NCBI GenBank assembly: GCA_025331435.1
Contig: JAIWNI010000090.1
Location: forward strand, 1-64,000
From: Choanephora cucurbitarum
Taxonomy: Eukaryota; Mucoromycota; Mucoromycetes; Mucorales; Choanephoraceae
Direction: 5' to 3'
Length of the DNA stretch: 64,000 nt
Part shown: one piece after another, positions 13,310 to 27,463 of the stretch
How positions within the stretch are numbered: position 1 is the stretch's first letter
How the letters are laid out: every line of letters starts with the position of its first letter
Position numbers and translations under genes: made by a program
The notes under the pieces: generated by a model
Seen by the model: the letters and a program-made list of their open reading frames with translations, nothing else
Told to the model about the DNA's origin: nothing
The model's database searches: none

Positions 13310-14427
13310 CGATCAATCGATACAAACAAAGAAAGCGAAAGAGAAAAGTGCTGCCATATCTTTGCCAGATAAGTAGCCACTCCTTTTCTTTCACTGTCGC
13401 TTTTTTCCAGGTGTTCTTTCTTTTGTCACTATTGCCTTCTCTCTTTACATTGCTCTGTTACTGTGGCCGATACGCTCTTCTTTTTGTCGATCTTGATCAT
13501 AGTGTTATTCTTCTTTGGAAACAAAGACGAATGCTTCTAAAGCCAGTTACAGAGCATGCATGAGCTCATTTTGTCCTTTTTTTTCTCTCTTCAAAGCCTT
13601 TCAAGGCACACTGTAACTACATGGTCTTCTTCGTGTTCAAACGCATTTTCTCTTGTGCATTTTAAAGAAAGAAAAATCAGGCACTGACCATATTGTTTAT
13701 TTTTCTTTTTACTTAAGTACTGAAGGGAAAAGAAAGTAAAGTTCTCTTTTTTTGGATTTGCACAAAATAAGGTTTTGGGTTACACGCCCCTGCCCTTTCC
13801 TTTTTTATCACGTAAAATCGATTCTCATCTTTTTTGGAAAAAGGCCAATAGAAGAAAATAACTTAACACGACTTGGCTAAACATGTAACCAGCAGATACT
13901 TCAAATAAGTAATACTAAATATATGCGCAAAGAAGCTTTTGAGGAAGTAGCTAACATTGAAAAAGGGGAAAGTGCTTATGCCATGAGTTATTTCCAAAAA
14001 GGGAAAAATGAGAGAAAAAAAAAGACCGATAGAAGAAAAAGCAAAAAGGAAAGAGAGAGGGTAAAGGCGCACAAACATCCACTGTATTCACCACTGTAGT
14101 CAGAGAGAGAAAAGAAGAGTAAGGCAGTGGTAAAACTATGTTTGCTTTGCTTACTTCTTCTTTTTTCTTACCGAATAGTTCTGTTTGCTGTAGATTTATG
14201 ATCAAGTTGAAAAAAAAAGAAAAAAAACGAGAGAGAAAAAGATCGGTAATGAGCCAAGCACCTATCGGATCGCTTCTCGGCTTGGTTGTTGATCTCCTTC
14301 ATAGGTCTTTTACAGGCCATAGTAGTCAAAGACAAGAGGCGGACAAATATGATATGCTGAACACTATGGCAGTAAGTAATACAGGAGAAGTGTTACTGGA
14401 TAAAGTATGAGAGAAGCCTTTCTTTGT

Positions 14428-14592
14428 TTATTTCTTTGTTTTCTTTCTATCCTTTTTTCTCCTTCTCACGTTCACTCCAAAATTAGCAAAGATGAAGGTG
14501 GGCCGACCAATTCTGTAGCTAAAGGAAGTTGTAGCACCAACAACCACAATATCAACCATAGCGATAAGAGCAACCTTTTTATGACGCGACAT
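14428..14592 (-). other. small open frame conserved in repeat copies A, B and C
   Basis: A frame beginning MSRHKKVALIAMVDIVVVG, with a hydrophobic helix and a basic tail (VRRRKK). The same frame is open in copy B (minus strand, from 27676) and in inverted copy C (plus strand, from 21458). Relative to C, the length change is a whole number of codons. It could be the coding remnant of the repeat family, but no known domain is recognised. Confidence 0.35.
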
Positions 14593-14888
14593 GTCAGTGT
14601 TTGTGTTTATTGTTTTTTGGATAGCCGATTGCATTCAGCTAAGGCCGACTTCTCATCTACGTACTTTCGAACTTTTGTTTCTTTTTTCGTTGACATATAC
14701 CCTACAGAGTAAAGATCGAAGCCGAAATAAGAGAAGAACAAAAGCAAAGACGTTTCTTTTTTCTGATACTATAAAAACTTGGCAACACAAACTCACTGAT
14801 CTTGGTGCTTTAGGGCACTTGTTGAGCAGATGCAGACAAGCTGAGCTGCTACAGAACAGGCCGGCATGAAGAAGGTAGTATGAAGAGG

Positions 14889-14960
14889 CAACACACAGCT
14901 CACACCACACAGCTCACACCATGCAGCTCACACCATGCAGCTCACACCACACAGCTCACG
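14889..14960 (+). repeat. 14-bp tandem repeat expanded in copy A
   Basis: About five units of a 14-mer of the form ACCACACAGCTCAC or ACCATGCAGCTCAC. Copy B has a single unit at the matching place (near 27972-27990), so the array arose after the two copies separated. Confidence 0.85.
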
Positions 14961-16690
14961 ATACACGCACATATACATTTGTGTATATACATACAGTCAA
15001 GCGTTTATGAATGAGCTAGAGAAAAGTTAGCAAGGTCAGAAAAGATAGTAACGATTGTGAGAATGGGACAGAGGATGATGACAAGCCGGATACTGGATAC
15101 TGGATATCATAGATCCGCTAGCTGCCGAAGAAGAAGAAATGAATTGGTCAGGTCATAGGTAGAAGCTATGCAAAACGAAGATCAAATGAAAAAAAAAATG
15201 AGTGGATAAAGCATAAAAGAGGCAAATGAGGAAGCAAAGCTATAAGAAAAAACAAAGACAGAGATGGAAGAGGAAGATATATACAAGTGGACTAAGACAC
15301 CGTGCGAATGAGTTGGCTCTTCGGAGTCTTTGCAGACCGATTGACACTTGTGCTTGGCAAACTTTAAGGAGCCATAGTGATTATGCTTCAGCATAAGCCT
15401 TTTCATTCTTGACAGAGAGATTGTTCTCCAGAGCAAGTAATGCGATACAATGCTCAAGTGAACGACTACTCGCAGCGTGCTCTTGCTCTGTATTGAGATG
15501 AGGTCTTGTTCAAGGAACAAGCTAGGTCAAATAAATCGGATGCGAACATATTCAGTTTGCTTGGTTGATTCAGTTGATTAGAAGAGATGTATATGGTAGT
15601 ATGACGCTTGAAATCAACCAATCCATAGCATAGAGTAAAGAAATAACGAACACAATCTCAGTAAAACATGGCTGCAGTAGTACATGGTAAACCGATGATA
15701 ATAACGATGATGATAACAACAACGAAAAAAAAATGTTGCGCTTCTTATAGTGAACCACATGTATCTTCTTGAGTCCAAAAACGAAACTGAGAGAGGAATG
15801 GTATTTATCGATCTTGACACTTTTTACCCATTAAAAGAAGGCACATGAAAGGATTGTCGGAGGTATTGTTTGCTGTGGGTTTTAACCAAGATGAGTTGTA
15901 CACCTTCCTGAAATGTGATGCATTTTTACGATAGCAGTGTAGCGATACAAACTTTTGGCTTACATGATTTCAACCCCTTCTCTCAAATCAATACACATAT
16001 GCATACTATCATTTCTGAACAACCCAATCTGCTTGTACATACTTTTTTTTCTATAATAATGAAGTCCTCAACGAATGATACAGTGAGTTTTGTAAGGAAG
16101 AATAGAACAGCCTTGGCTTGTTTGCAAGTTACACTAAGCTTACAAATTATATGTTTAATCTTCACTGCAAGATGAGGAAACAGCTATAAAAAGAAAGTCT
16201 GTCCAAGTTCTATTTTGAGACTGAAATGGATGATTTGTCTACAATTGATGCTAATCGTATATTGGTTCTTTGCCAGAAATAAAAAGTTTGTTTTCATACA
16301 GCAAACCAGCAAGAACTTTGATTCGGACTACTGCCTTTTGTCAATAAAGCTTTCATGGACACAAAGCAACCTTTTTCTTTCTTCAGAGAAGATTTTGTAG
16401 GTGTTGCTGTAATCAGTATGTTTTAAAAAGGAGTTTGTAAAATAGGCATCAGCATAGATCAACAAAAGTGAAGACTTCTCTCAATTCTTTAGACCTTATT
16501 CACGCTTCTTCTTTATTTGTTCTTTTACTGCTTCAAGTTATTTTCGCATGAAAATAAACAACAAGGTAAACTATGATGCAATAGAATGGAACTGCCGTTT
16601 CCACAAAATTTTCTGCCTGTCAAAAAACTATAAATAAGGATAAAAAATTGACTTCTTTGATTTTGTTTTTTTTTAATTCACATCATTTTA

Positions 16691-16860
16691 CAAATGAAGA
16701 ATGAATGGGCGGTCGTTCTATCTTCTTGGTGCAAAACTAAAACGTTGTGTTTGTTCTGTTGGGCTAAGGGGATAACAATGAAGCATGAACGGATGGTAGT
16801 TCTCTTCTTGTAGTTGGGTTCAGCACTCTTCTTTTCTTCTGTTGGGCTAAGGGACAATTT
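16691..16860 (+). repeat. about 77-bp minisatellite, two units (copy A)
   Basis: Two tandem units, each containing a GAATGGGCGG or GAACGGATGG segment, a TTCTTCTT run and a closing GTTGGGCTAAGGG. The matching array in copy B has four units (31661-31988). Confidence 0.8.
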
Positions 16861-17745
16861 TAAAAATGGAAAAATGGAAAAATGAAAAAATGAATGAAAA
16901 CAAATGAAAATAACTTTACTAGACAAGAATTTCATAATTCAAGTGTATATCTCGGCTGCAAAGCGCTCTTCTACTTTTGGCTTACTGCTATTGTTGTTTT
17001 TCGGCTAAAATAAAAAATAATTGAGCTCAAAATTCACCAACTTTGCCTGTAGTTTGTATCTTAGAGGTCCCTTATGTCGTCTTCTTTTGTCAAAGCAAAA
17101 AAAAAAAAAATACATTAGCACACAATAGATCGACTGACATCTTAATCATTTATTATAAGTAAGACTGTTTAGCAAACAATCACAATGGAGGCCAGTAAGC
17201 TGATAAGGGAATGACTCATACTTCTTTATTGATCTGTTTGACAATGAGTTAATTTGGATCTTGCGATACAAAAAATTGACAGGGCAAGAAAAAGGTGTTG
17301 GGAACCTAAGTCATTTCGTATAAACAAAAAACAGAGAAGAAAATGAAAGTAATCTTTTGTCTTTGTCTTTGTCTTTCATTATTGTATCAAAGTTAGTATT
17401 ATCTGTTGTAGAAGGGATTTATAAAGCTATGCTAAAAAGGATATTACTTGAACTTAAGATCATCAATTGGATAAATATATCAAAAAGATATCCCGGTGCC
17501 TTATAGAGACTCACAAAGAGAGAGTCTTCGAAACTTAAGGAGAGCGACCTTATAGTGCGGAAATAAAACCAACAGAGACAACAAATCAACTGCAGGATGA
17601 TGATTGATTTTTCTTCCGTGTCGTCTCCTTGTCTTTCTTCTTCTTCTATATAATCAAATCTGAACTAATGTAAATATGTTAAGCAGCCAAGCAAAAACAG
17701 CGTGAATAGTTGTTGCTTTTGAAGTTCTACAAGTCCTCTTAATAG

Positions 17746-20599
17746 TAGTATGGCTTTTGTGTACAGTTTCTTGATAAAATCAGGTTCGTCTAATTGTCAA
17801 GAAAGAAAAGCTTTTCTGAAGTTCGGCTGTCATGACTACGAAATAAAAGTAATAAATAAAAGATAGCTGTTGCTGCATAAAATAGCACTGAATATGATTT
17901 CATACAACTTGATTCCTGATTTACTTTATTTGCATCAAATTACTGACTATTAGGCTCATTAGACGTCAAGATATGATTTGTCTGCTGTCTTTACTTAGTG
18001 CATATTTCGATCAATTATTTTTACTTCCTCTTCTCTTTCCTTTCTTTTTTTTCCCTCTTTTCTCTTTATCAAAACTCTTATGCTACTTTCAAAAACTCAT
18101 CATTTTGGCAAAACTAACGACAAGTAACAAGTTATGCTTGTATGTCGATATTATTGCTCATCTTGCTTCGTTTTGTTTAGTTTAGGCCTTTATAGCCTGC
18201 CCAAATCTATTTCACCAAGATCAACTGGGGCAAGAACAAAGAATGATGCTGCCTTTCTTTTCTAATAGAAGCAGGCCATTATATTACGCTAGTTCATTTT
18301 CGCGAACGACCCTCATTGTTGTATTGCAATTGAGTCGCAGACTGGCAAAGTGTCACTGAGCCGCCTGATCTCTTGGCAACCTATGAGCGATCCTGTAGGG
18401 ATTTAGATAGAGGAAGTGGGCACAGACATACTTGTACTATTCCTCGTTAGTGAACAGATGAATCGGCTTTCCTGCTACGGAGTTATAATAGTACGAACAA
18501 AACTAAGCTCTTTTCTTTGGCTTAGGAAAACGAGTGGAGAAGAGATTTATCCTCTGCGTTGTTGTCTCTCTCTTTCTTTCTTTTTGTTGTTATTGGAAAC
18601 ACATGCTACTGGATAACTCAAGACCTGAATCCATGTTCTTTCTCTGGCTCTGTCATTGTATCCGTCTTTTTTTTTTCTTGGTTGAAGTGTTGAAGTGATG
18701 AATAAGTAAGCATGTGCATGTGTATGTGTATGTACTCAAAAGACGCGAAGAGGCATTTCATATTATACGTCTTTGTTGTTTGATTGATGCCTCTTTGCAC
18801 GTTCGCCTAATATATGCTTTGGCTTGATGTGTGTCTGTAATGATGTGTCTTACAACGTCGAACTAAAGGAAAATGAAAATGAAGCTCCATGTAGCTCGCG
18901 TTCAGCGTTTCATTCGCTCAGCGGATACATTTGAATGGTGCTTAGTCCATACTTTGTAGAAGAAAGAATTGTATTTGAGTTTGTAATTTATCTACTATCA
19001 TTAATACTTCATTGTCATTATACTATTGTTTCAAATCCTATCAATTACTGCTCTTGTCATCTCTAGTACATGTCTTAGATTATCCAACCTACAATCAAAG
19101 TCAAGCCAAAAGTCAAGCCAAAAGTCAAGCCATGCCAATTCAGAGATCCATCTTTCTGTGATTAAGTTTCTGGTGTATGGAGCCCTCTAGGCTTTTTTAC
19201 AGAAAGGAAGAAGCTTAGATGACCAGACTTTCAGTAAAAGCCTAAAAGCTGTTCCAATGACAGAAACGGTGTTGGTCCAAGGAATTGAAAAACTACACAT
19301 TCACTGTTCTATTGCTGATAGTTACTATCCAAAAAACCATCATGCGTTGAGTTTTATCATAGCAACCAAAATTGCTCAAGGAAACAAAAATGCTTTCATT
19401 TTGACAATGAAAGGTTAGCGTAGAACAATGACCTTTGCTAGAAGTGGACAGAGTACAAACAAAACCAAGTTTTATTCAGAGCATAGTCAAACAGTGGAAA
19501 ATCATAACTTCCATCTTCTTTATCTTGTACCCCTACTACTCATGCATAAAGCAGACTCTGCCCCTTTCTCTGTTTTTATCTGTTACTACCTGTCTACAGG
19601 ATGTCCTTCTGTCTCTATGTCTGTCGTTTTTCTTTCTCTTATCACAGCCATCATGCTAAACGCCAGTTGATGACACTTAAACTCTCATTTTTTTTGTGTT
19701 TACATTTATTTACCTTTCATCTTATTCGTAAATGGTGATTATGCTTCTACAGTTCAAGTTGCAACCATCACTCTCTACTCTTCATATATACAAAAGCATT
19801 AATTGTTACTACAAGCCTTTTGTCTGTTAGTCAAATAAATGAAAAGGAAAAAAAAAGTACAGAACGACTTTGTATACACGCATGATTGATGACAACAATG
19901 TCCCAAGCAGGTCAACAGTAGCCCGCCTTCAAGTTAAGACACCTCAAGATAAACTTGATAAATTTTCACAGACAGTTAATATCTCAAATACCCAAAATTG
20001 ATGACACTCACAATAAGGTAGTTGTTAGTGGCATTGCAGCATTTACATTTAAAACTATTTTAGCTGTCGAAATGCTTTCTGTCAACATAAGCTGCAGTCG
20101 TCTTGACAGAAATATAAGCCTTTCAGTCCGCGTCATTCCCTATCTTTCTAAACTCTCTTTGGCATTCCATCTGCGTATTCGATCATAGCCTCTGTTATGG
20201 TCATAAATCTCTCAGGTCTCTCCTTTTTTTTTTACCTCTACCTTTTCTCAACCATCACTCTAAATTACTTCTCTTTTAGCTACAATCTACATCAGGAACT
20301 TCTTTTTCTTGACTTTGTTTTGTTGCAAAAATGCATAAATTCTTTGCTTCCTTTTATTGTGTCTTTTTGGATCTATCTATAGCATTTCTATGCTGTCTTC
20401 GTTGCTTCTTTTTTTTTGGCTTCTTGACTTACTATGTGAGCTTTCTCAAAATTATCTAATGCAAGTTTTTCTATCCAATCATCATTAACTCATTTTTTAC
20501 AGCATCGCCAACTAAATGATATCCTCATACTACATCTATAACTAATCTTCAATCATTTGTATGCAAGTGCAAACACATCGCCAACAGTTATGTCTTCTC
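17746..20599. other. gene desert between repeat copies A and C
   Basis: No gene supported. The stretch holds pyrimidine-rich tracts (for example 18030-18065) and a short triplicated AAGTCAAGCCA motif near 19098-19132. Scattered short open frames show no recognisable features. Confidence 0.5.
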
Positions 20600-22640
20600 A
20601 GGCTATCTGCATACCAGTCCAATCAAGCCTAATTTAGTCTATCTGTTCGCAGTTCCTCACTAACTCCATCTCTCACTTTGCTTCTCTATCTATCTTCTTT
20701 GTCTCTTTTCTTGTCTCATTGTCTACTCCTTGTTTGTGCCTTACTGGCTTTTCTTCTACAGCTAGTCAACAACCAGCTCCTGTCATTGGCAATTGCTGGC
20801 AATCCAAACTTCAACACTCAACAACCAACACTCAACATCTAACCTGTCATTGCATCTTATCCCTCCCGTTGGATCCCTTGCATCTACAGCAGTTTAAGTG
20901 TATTTTTGCATTCAAATATTCGTGCATACTTGAGCCATGACCTCTGGTACTTCTGCCTGTCAAGCTTCTTTTCTTGTTGCGTACAATACACTTTATCCGT
21001 AGTTAGCGCATTGTTCTTCTAAACTTGATTGGTATACATCATCCGGTATCTAATATACAGTATTCAATATCCAAATTGTCATCATACTCGGCCTTACCCA
21101 TTTGGTCTCTGCTCTTTGGCTATCTTTGCTGTCTTTGCTGACTTTACTTTGTCTAGTACTCAACCACCTGAGTGTATATATCTGAACTGTATGTCGCGTG
21201 TATTGTATCATCGTACTACTTTCTTCACGCCAGCCTAGTATGCAGCAGCTCTGCTTTTTTGCATTTGCTCAACATGCGTCATCCAGCACTAAGGCTAGTA
21301 CGCTTCTGTTGCCAGGTGTCGAGAGAACAAAACAATAATAGGAGAAGATGTATATCTCTCTTTGTCCTTCTCTTGCTTAGGTCAAAGCTGATCTAGCAAG
21401 AGGGTAATCAGGATGCTCGAAAAGAGAAAGAAAAAGGAAATCAGCATGAAGACTGAGATGTCGCGTCTTAGAAAGGTTGCTTTTACTGCTGTTGTTGCTT
21501 TTATTGCTGCTTTCGCTGTTACTGCTACTACTCCTTTTAACTTCAAGCTTGGTCAGCTCACATCCATCTTTGTTGATATTGGAATAAGTGCGAGAAGAAG
21601 AAAAAAGATAGAAAAGCGAAAGCCAAATTAGATTTGGCTTCTCTCATACTTTACCCAGTACCACCACTCCTGTATCACAAACTGCTACAGTAATCAGCAT
21701 ATCATACTTGGTTGGCTCTTGTCTTTAGCTACAATGGCCATTAAGCAGCCCATAAAGACGGCCTATAGTCAATCCGAGGAGCGATCCGATTGATACTTGA
21801 TTTGTTACTGATCCTTGTTTTTCTTTTTCAAATCTAATCGTAAATACACAGCAAACAGAGTTATTCTGTTAGAAAATAGAAAAAAAGAAGAAAGCGAAGT
21901 AAACATATTGTTGCCACTGATTTACTCATTTATCATTTGTCCTTCTAGCTACAGTGGGTAAGACAGTGAATGTCTGTACGCCTTTACCTTCTCTCTTTCT
22001 TTTTTGCTTTCTTCTTTTTCTTCTATCGATCTTCTTTTTTTTCCCTCACTTTTTCTTTTTTGGAAATCACCCCTGGCATCAGCACTTTCCCCTCTTTATT
22101 TTTTAGTGTTAGCTACTTTCTCAAAAGCTTCTTTTTGGCATATATTTTAGTATCGCTTAATCGAAGTAGTTGCTAACTACATGTTTAACTAGGTCGCATT
22201 CAGTCTTTTCTTCCTTCCTTTTGATTTTCTCTTTTCGGCCTTTTTCCAAAAAGAGAAAAGAACCTATTTTGCATGATGAAAAAAAAGGGAAGTGCAGGGC
22301 TGTGTAACACAAAACCTCATTTTGAACAAAGCCCAAGAAAAAGAGAGACCCTTATTTTCTTTTCCCTTTAGCACTCAAGTAAAAAGAGAAGAAAAAAACA
22401 AAAAAAAACTAAAAAAGTATACACTGTCTCCAGTGCCCAACTTTGCCTTATCTATAACGGGCAAGAGAGAATACTCATAAGCATGAAGAAAACCACACGG
22501 TTACAATGTGCCTTGAAAGGCTTCAGGAAACGCAAAAAGAAAATAAAGGGACAAGATGAATGAGCTCATGCTCATATGTTCGCACGCTCTCTAATTGGCT
22601 TTTAAGACCATTCGTCATTGTTGTCAAAAAAAGAAAAGCA
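20600..22640 (-). repeat. long anonymous repeat, copy C (inverted, diverged)
   Basis: The reverse complement of this block follows copy A from about 15300 down to 13500. Shared landmarks in the same order include the GTATC/CAGTATTC cluster, the pair CAGCAGCTCTGC and TTTGCTCAACA, and the MSR... small frame. Also shared are a GAGGAGCGATCCGAT segment, the TTTTTCCAAAAA block and the CCTTGAAAGGCTTC end. Divergence is clearly greater than between A and B, so C is an older copy. Boundaries approximate. Confidence 0.7.
21458..21631 (+). other. copy C version of the conserved small open frame
   Basis: Begins MSRLRKVAFTAVVAF, continues through a hydrophobic segment and ends in a basic stretch (ARRRKKIEKRK). 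It keeps the start, hydrophobic core and basic tail of the copy A frame despite substantial nucleotide change. Confidence 0.3.
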
Positions 22641-24077
22641 ACAAGATATAACAAGACGAAGATAAAGCTGTTTTTTTGCAAAAGGTCTTTCTGATAAAAA
22701 AGTGTTTGAGGAGCGCAAAAGATACGATGAATGAAAAAACACTGCACTAGACTAGTATCAGCTGTGATCTGTGATGATGCAAATAGGGAGTAAGAGAGTA
22801 AGAGAGTCTTTTCTTCAACTTTAACTTCTTCTCCATACCCTAAACTCATGGCCTCAATTAAAAGAACTACGTCTCACCAGGCCTCGTAGAAACAGAAGAA
22901 CTGGCTACTGACACTAGTTTTGATGCAAATAGTATGCTACAAACTACAAAAATTCTTCTGTCTGCTGATGCTAGCTTTAATTATATTGTACAATAGATGC
23001 TAGTCAAATGTTGTTGCAGTTTTCTTCTAATCAGACCGTGTGCACTGCTCATAACAAATCCTTTAGTATTCTTTTAGATAAGTTAGAAAAGGTTGTATTT
23101 CGCTTTTCTTTCTCTCGTTTATACAGATATAGTTGTAGGATCAAGAATGGTTTAATTTTCTTATGAATTTTGTTTAGCACTGAAACTTGTTATGGGAAAG
23201 AAACAAAGACGGAAGAATAAAACAAGACTCTATAAATGATGGAAGCAGCAGCAAAGTGGTTGCCACCAGTATCATATCACTTCCATATGAGTAAAATCAA
23301 ATCTTCTCAACAGCTTCTACTTGGTATTTCAAACAAAGCAATAGCACTCAACACTCCTCTATCCATTTCCTTCCTAGCTCTTATGAACATATTGGACCCC
23401 TTGTATCGAAATATCGTTAAACTCAATGTTTCAACGTTCAACTCTGTGTCTTTTTCCTTTTATTTTTCATGAATATATATAGACCTTTATTCTTTTACTT
23501 TTCTACTTTTCCTTTGAGTATGTTATTAGCGACTTAGAACAAAAAATAAAAACAGAAGTGTTCCATAGATATCGAAATGTCATTCATAAAAGGAAGTATG
23601 GTACCAAAGTTTACTTTAGGTACTAGTTTGGTTTTGTGTGATGATAAAGAGCTGCTTATTGCTTTTGATTGCTTTGCATTTTTATTACAGAGTAGTTTTG
23701 TTCAGTAAATTAGACAAATTGTAATGCGAAATGACTGAAACTTCTATTGATGTAGAACAGCAGAGAAGAGTTGCTTGGAATGATAAAAATAAGAGAGAGA
23801 AAGGAAAGCAGATAGACATTGACTTTTTTTTTAGTTTGTGCTTGTGACAGAGAAAGAAGACCAGAAAAAGACAAAGAATTAGCCAAAAAAAAACTGTAGT
23901 GTGAGTTGCCTCGAAAGCACATGTCCTCCCTCCCCGGTTACCCTGCCCCCCTAACGGGCCTACAAGTTAGGCTAAAGCCTACCTTCATGATCCAGAGCCT
24001 TTTGCCGAAGCGTAGTACCCTAGCGGATGCCGCAGATACCGAAAGACATAGAGGATGACCCATAACTTTGAGCATGT

Positions 24078-24260
<183 letters not shown>

Positions 24261-25588
24261 ATTGGCAATCTTTTTTCTGTCATGTAGTTACACTAGTTAC
24301 CCTATTTGTCTGCTGGACAAATTCTTTGTACTTTTTGTTTTTTAAATTTTAGTCTGGGTCCAGTATACCTGGCTTCTGTTTTCTTTGTTTCTTCTCACCC
24401 CCACTTTCCGCTTCGTCTTTATCTCTTCTCTTACTTTCTAACAACATCCAAAAGTAAGCAAGCCAGAAAAACAGGTTTAGGAAAAAGAGATGCGTCTTCT
24501 TGTTGTTGTTTTTTCTTAACTTATGAATTGAAGCTGCAAGTTTACTAATCGTATAGCCAGTTGGCGAGAAGAAAAAAAGACATAACCTCAACACACCCAG
24601 CTACTATAGAAGCAGAGACTATGCGATTTGAAAAGAAAAGAACCAGACAAGCAGTTAGTTGGGTTCTGGACAAGTCGAATAGGTCAGAGGAGGAGAAGAC
24701 AGGCAGTGCTGATGCGTGAGAAGTCGAGTGCCAACTACCGAGTGCCAAAAGCCAATGCACTGAATACTGGCTACTGGATGACGCATAGTTTCTAAACACA
24801 GAAGAGGATCGCTTGAGTTGTAGGTATAGAATGTGGGACAGCTGATGAGAAGTGTATTACAAGAGACAAAAGTAAGGAACAGATGCACGCAAGTGGATTA
24901 CAACGGATTGAGCGTAAGACAGATATAGAACGACATGTGGATAGGTTGCAGATCTACAAGCACTTGTGCTCGGAGAGAAAAAGAAGAAGAAGAAAAGAAC
25001 ATTGTTGGAAGTTAAGGCGCATATGAATTGGTATGTTTTTTTTTCTCTTTTGACTGGACTGCTCATCTTTTACAAGATATGTGTAATATTCAGCAACAAC
25101 TTGCTCAACCAGGCTTTGTCTTTTCGCTATTATTGTTGTTTCTTCTTCTCCAGATCCAGCGTGGTATTCCGCCAAGAGATGAGCAAGGTTATTTGGAACA
25201 TATGTATGGATTTTCTTGGTGAATTAGGACAGCCATCGCATGATGGATGGCTATACCGTATATCAGAGGATGATGAGAACGACAACAAATAGGGGACTGG
25301 TATGCAGGTGTATAAAAAGCGAGTGTGTTTGCCTAACATAAAGCACGTTGTGATAGCAGGAATATTATGGCTATTTATGGATATGGTATGAGACGAAGAT
25401 TTGCTTGCTTGCTTGCTACTAGATTAAGTAGATTTGATATGACACAAGAAGATGGATTGCCTTATATTATCTTTTCCAGATCCTACACAGTAAGTCAAGA
25501 GAAACAGGATGAGAAGTGGCACAAGGTACATATATACTAGACATTGTTCGAAAAGAGAAAACATAAAAAAGAAAGAGAATAAAATGTG

Positions 25589-25613
25589 AATATATATATA
25601 TATATATATATAT
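25589..25613 (+). repeat. (TA)n microsatellite
   Basis: About 12 TA units within the desert. No associated gene. Confidence 0.95.
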
Positions 25614-27463
25614 GCAAGCATACTTGCAAAACCGTTGATATAGATTGCAGCTAAAGGAGGGACAGATTTAGTTTGATGGGATTGGAAGAGAGAAAAGAGA
25701 AAAGAATAGAAGAAGAAGATCTAGGCTACAGCGAAAGCCTCTGTTTAATAAGCTGACAAGCTGCTCAAGAGAGCACTCAGTGCTAGTGCTTCATTTAGAA
25801 AGAACAGCTTATGCGGATAAAAGCCATACATACATTTCAATACCTCATGTATGAAAACAAGCTTTTGCTTGCAACGTGTTGTTCATTGCTTCTATCAATA
25901 ACACTGCTTGTCCTTCAGTACTGCAGATAGTTCTGTGCAACTTTCAACTCAGTGGCATAAATCAAAAACTGTCTATAAAGTGAAGCAATACGGGGAGAAA
26001 TGCTTATGAATGAAGTATCTGATTACAGAAAGAAAGAAAAAAAAAAGGTTTTGACAATAGTATGCAGTTATGATCTAGTATGCATGGCAACTGGAGCAAG
26101 TGTTGTCGAATAAAGATGTTGAATCTCATTGCATATATGCGCGACAAACGAATACACTCACTCACTCTCTTACTTACTTGTTTACCTTCTTACTTGCTTA
26201 CTCTATTACCATATGGATCATCAAGAAGACCGTTTGTAAAGAGCAGTTTTTTTTCGTGTTGCTGCTTCTTTTCTTGCTGCTTTTCTTTTTCGCCTCTTCT
26301 CTTCTCTTCTTGGTTTTTCTTTGCTATTGCTTGTATCAATCGTACAGCCAAGGAGATGAGCTGATTTAGTATAAAAGATTCTATCGGCGATCAATCGATG
26401 CAAGTAATAGCAAAGAAAGAGAAAAGACAAGAGTGTTGTCATGTCTTTGCTAGATAAGTGGACACTCCTTTTCTTTCATTGTCGCTTTCTTGCAGGTGCT
26501 CTTTCTGCAACCATCATTGCCTTCTCTTTTTGCATTACTTTGCTACTATGACCGATACACTTTTCCTTTTGTCGATCTTGATCATAGTGTCTTTCTTTTT
26601 TGGAAACAATGAAGAATATTTTAGAAAACCAGTTACAGAGCGTGTGAGCATGTGAGTATGAGCTCATTTTGTCCTTTTTTTTTCTGTCTTCAAAGCCTTT
26701 CAAGGCACACTGCAGCTACGTGGTCTTCTTCGTGTTTAAGCACATTTTCTCTTGTGCATTTTAAAGAAAGAAAAATCAGGCACTGACCACATTGTTTGTT
26801 TTTCTTTTTACTTAAGTGCTGAAGGGAAAAGAAAGTAAAGTTCTCTTTTTTGGGATTTGCACAAAATAAGGTTTTAGGTTACACGCCCCTGCCCTTTCCT
26901 TTTTTTGTCATGTAAAATTGATTCTCATCTTTTTTGGAAAAAGGCCAATAGAAGAAAATAACTTAACACGACCTGGATAAACATGTAACCAGCAGAAACT
27001 TCAAATAAGTAATATTAAATATATGCGCAAAGAAGCTTTTGAGGAAGTAGCTAGCACTGAAAAAAAGGGGAAAAGCTTATGCCATGAGTTATTTCCAAAA
27101 AGGGAAAAGTAAGAGAAAAAAAAAGATTGATAGAAGAAAAAGAAAGCAAAAAGAAAAGCGAGAGGGTAAAGGCGCATAAACATCCACTGTATTCACCACT
27201 GTACCCAGAGAGAGAAGAGAAGAGTAAGACAAAGGTAAAACTATGTTTGCTTCGCCTACTTCTTTTTTCTTACCGAATAGTTCTGTTTGCTGTAGATTTG
27301 TGATTAAGTTGAAAAAAAGAAAAAAAAAACGAGAGAAAAAGATCGGTAATGAGCCAAGCACCTATCGGATCGCTTTTCAGCTTGGTTGCGGACCTTCTTT
27401 ATAGGTCTTTTGCAGGCCATAGTAGCCAAAGACAAGAGGTAGTCAGATATGATATGCTGAACA

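Larger units (their letters stand above)
13310..17745 (+). repeat. long anonymous repeat, copy A (direct)
   Basis: About 4.4 kb that aligns by eye, at high identity, with copy B (26385-32870 minus its insertions). Part of it aligns at lower identity, inverted, with copy C (20600-22640). Edges are approximate. No long reading frame survives; the only open stretch kept in all three copies is the roughly 65-codon minus-strand frame at 14428-14592. The copy lacks the 99-bp element and the 1.9-kb insert found in B. It has an 87-bp block near 15900-15985 that B lacks. Type of element unknown. Confidence 0.8.

Noticed and set aside
14407..15520. Several 70-110 codon frames in repeat copy A (and their twins in copy B) considered as genes
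   Set aside because: They lie on both strands of duplicated DNA, overlap one another and are broken in the diverged copy C. Only the MSRHKK frame is kept in all copies.
23941..24020. Possible tRNA in the GC-rich block
   Set aside because: No cloverleaf with acceptor pairing and a GTTCRA T-loop could be drawn; only a short hairpin is present.
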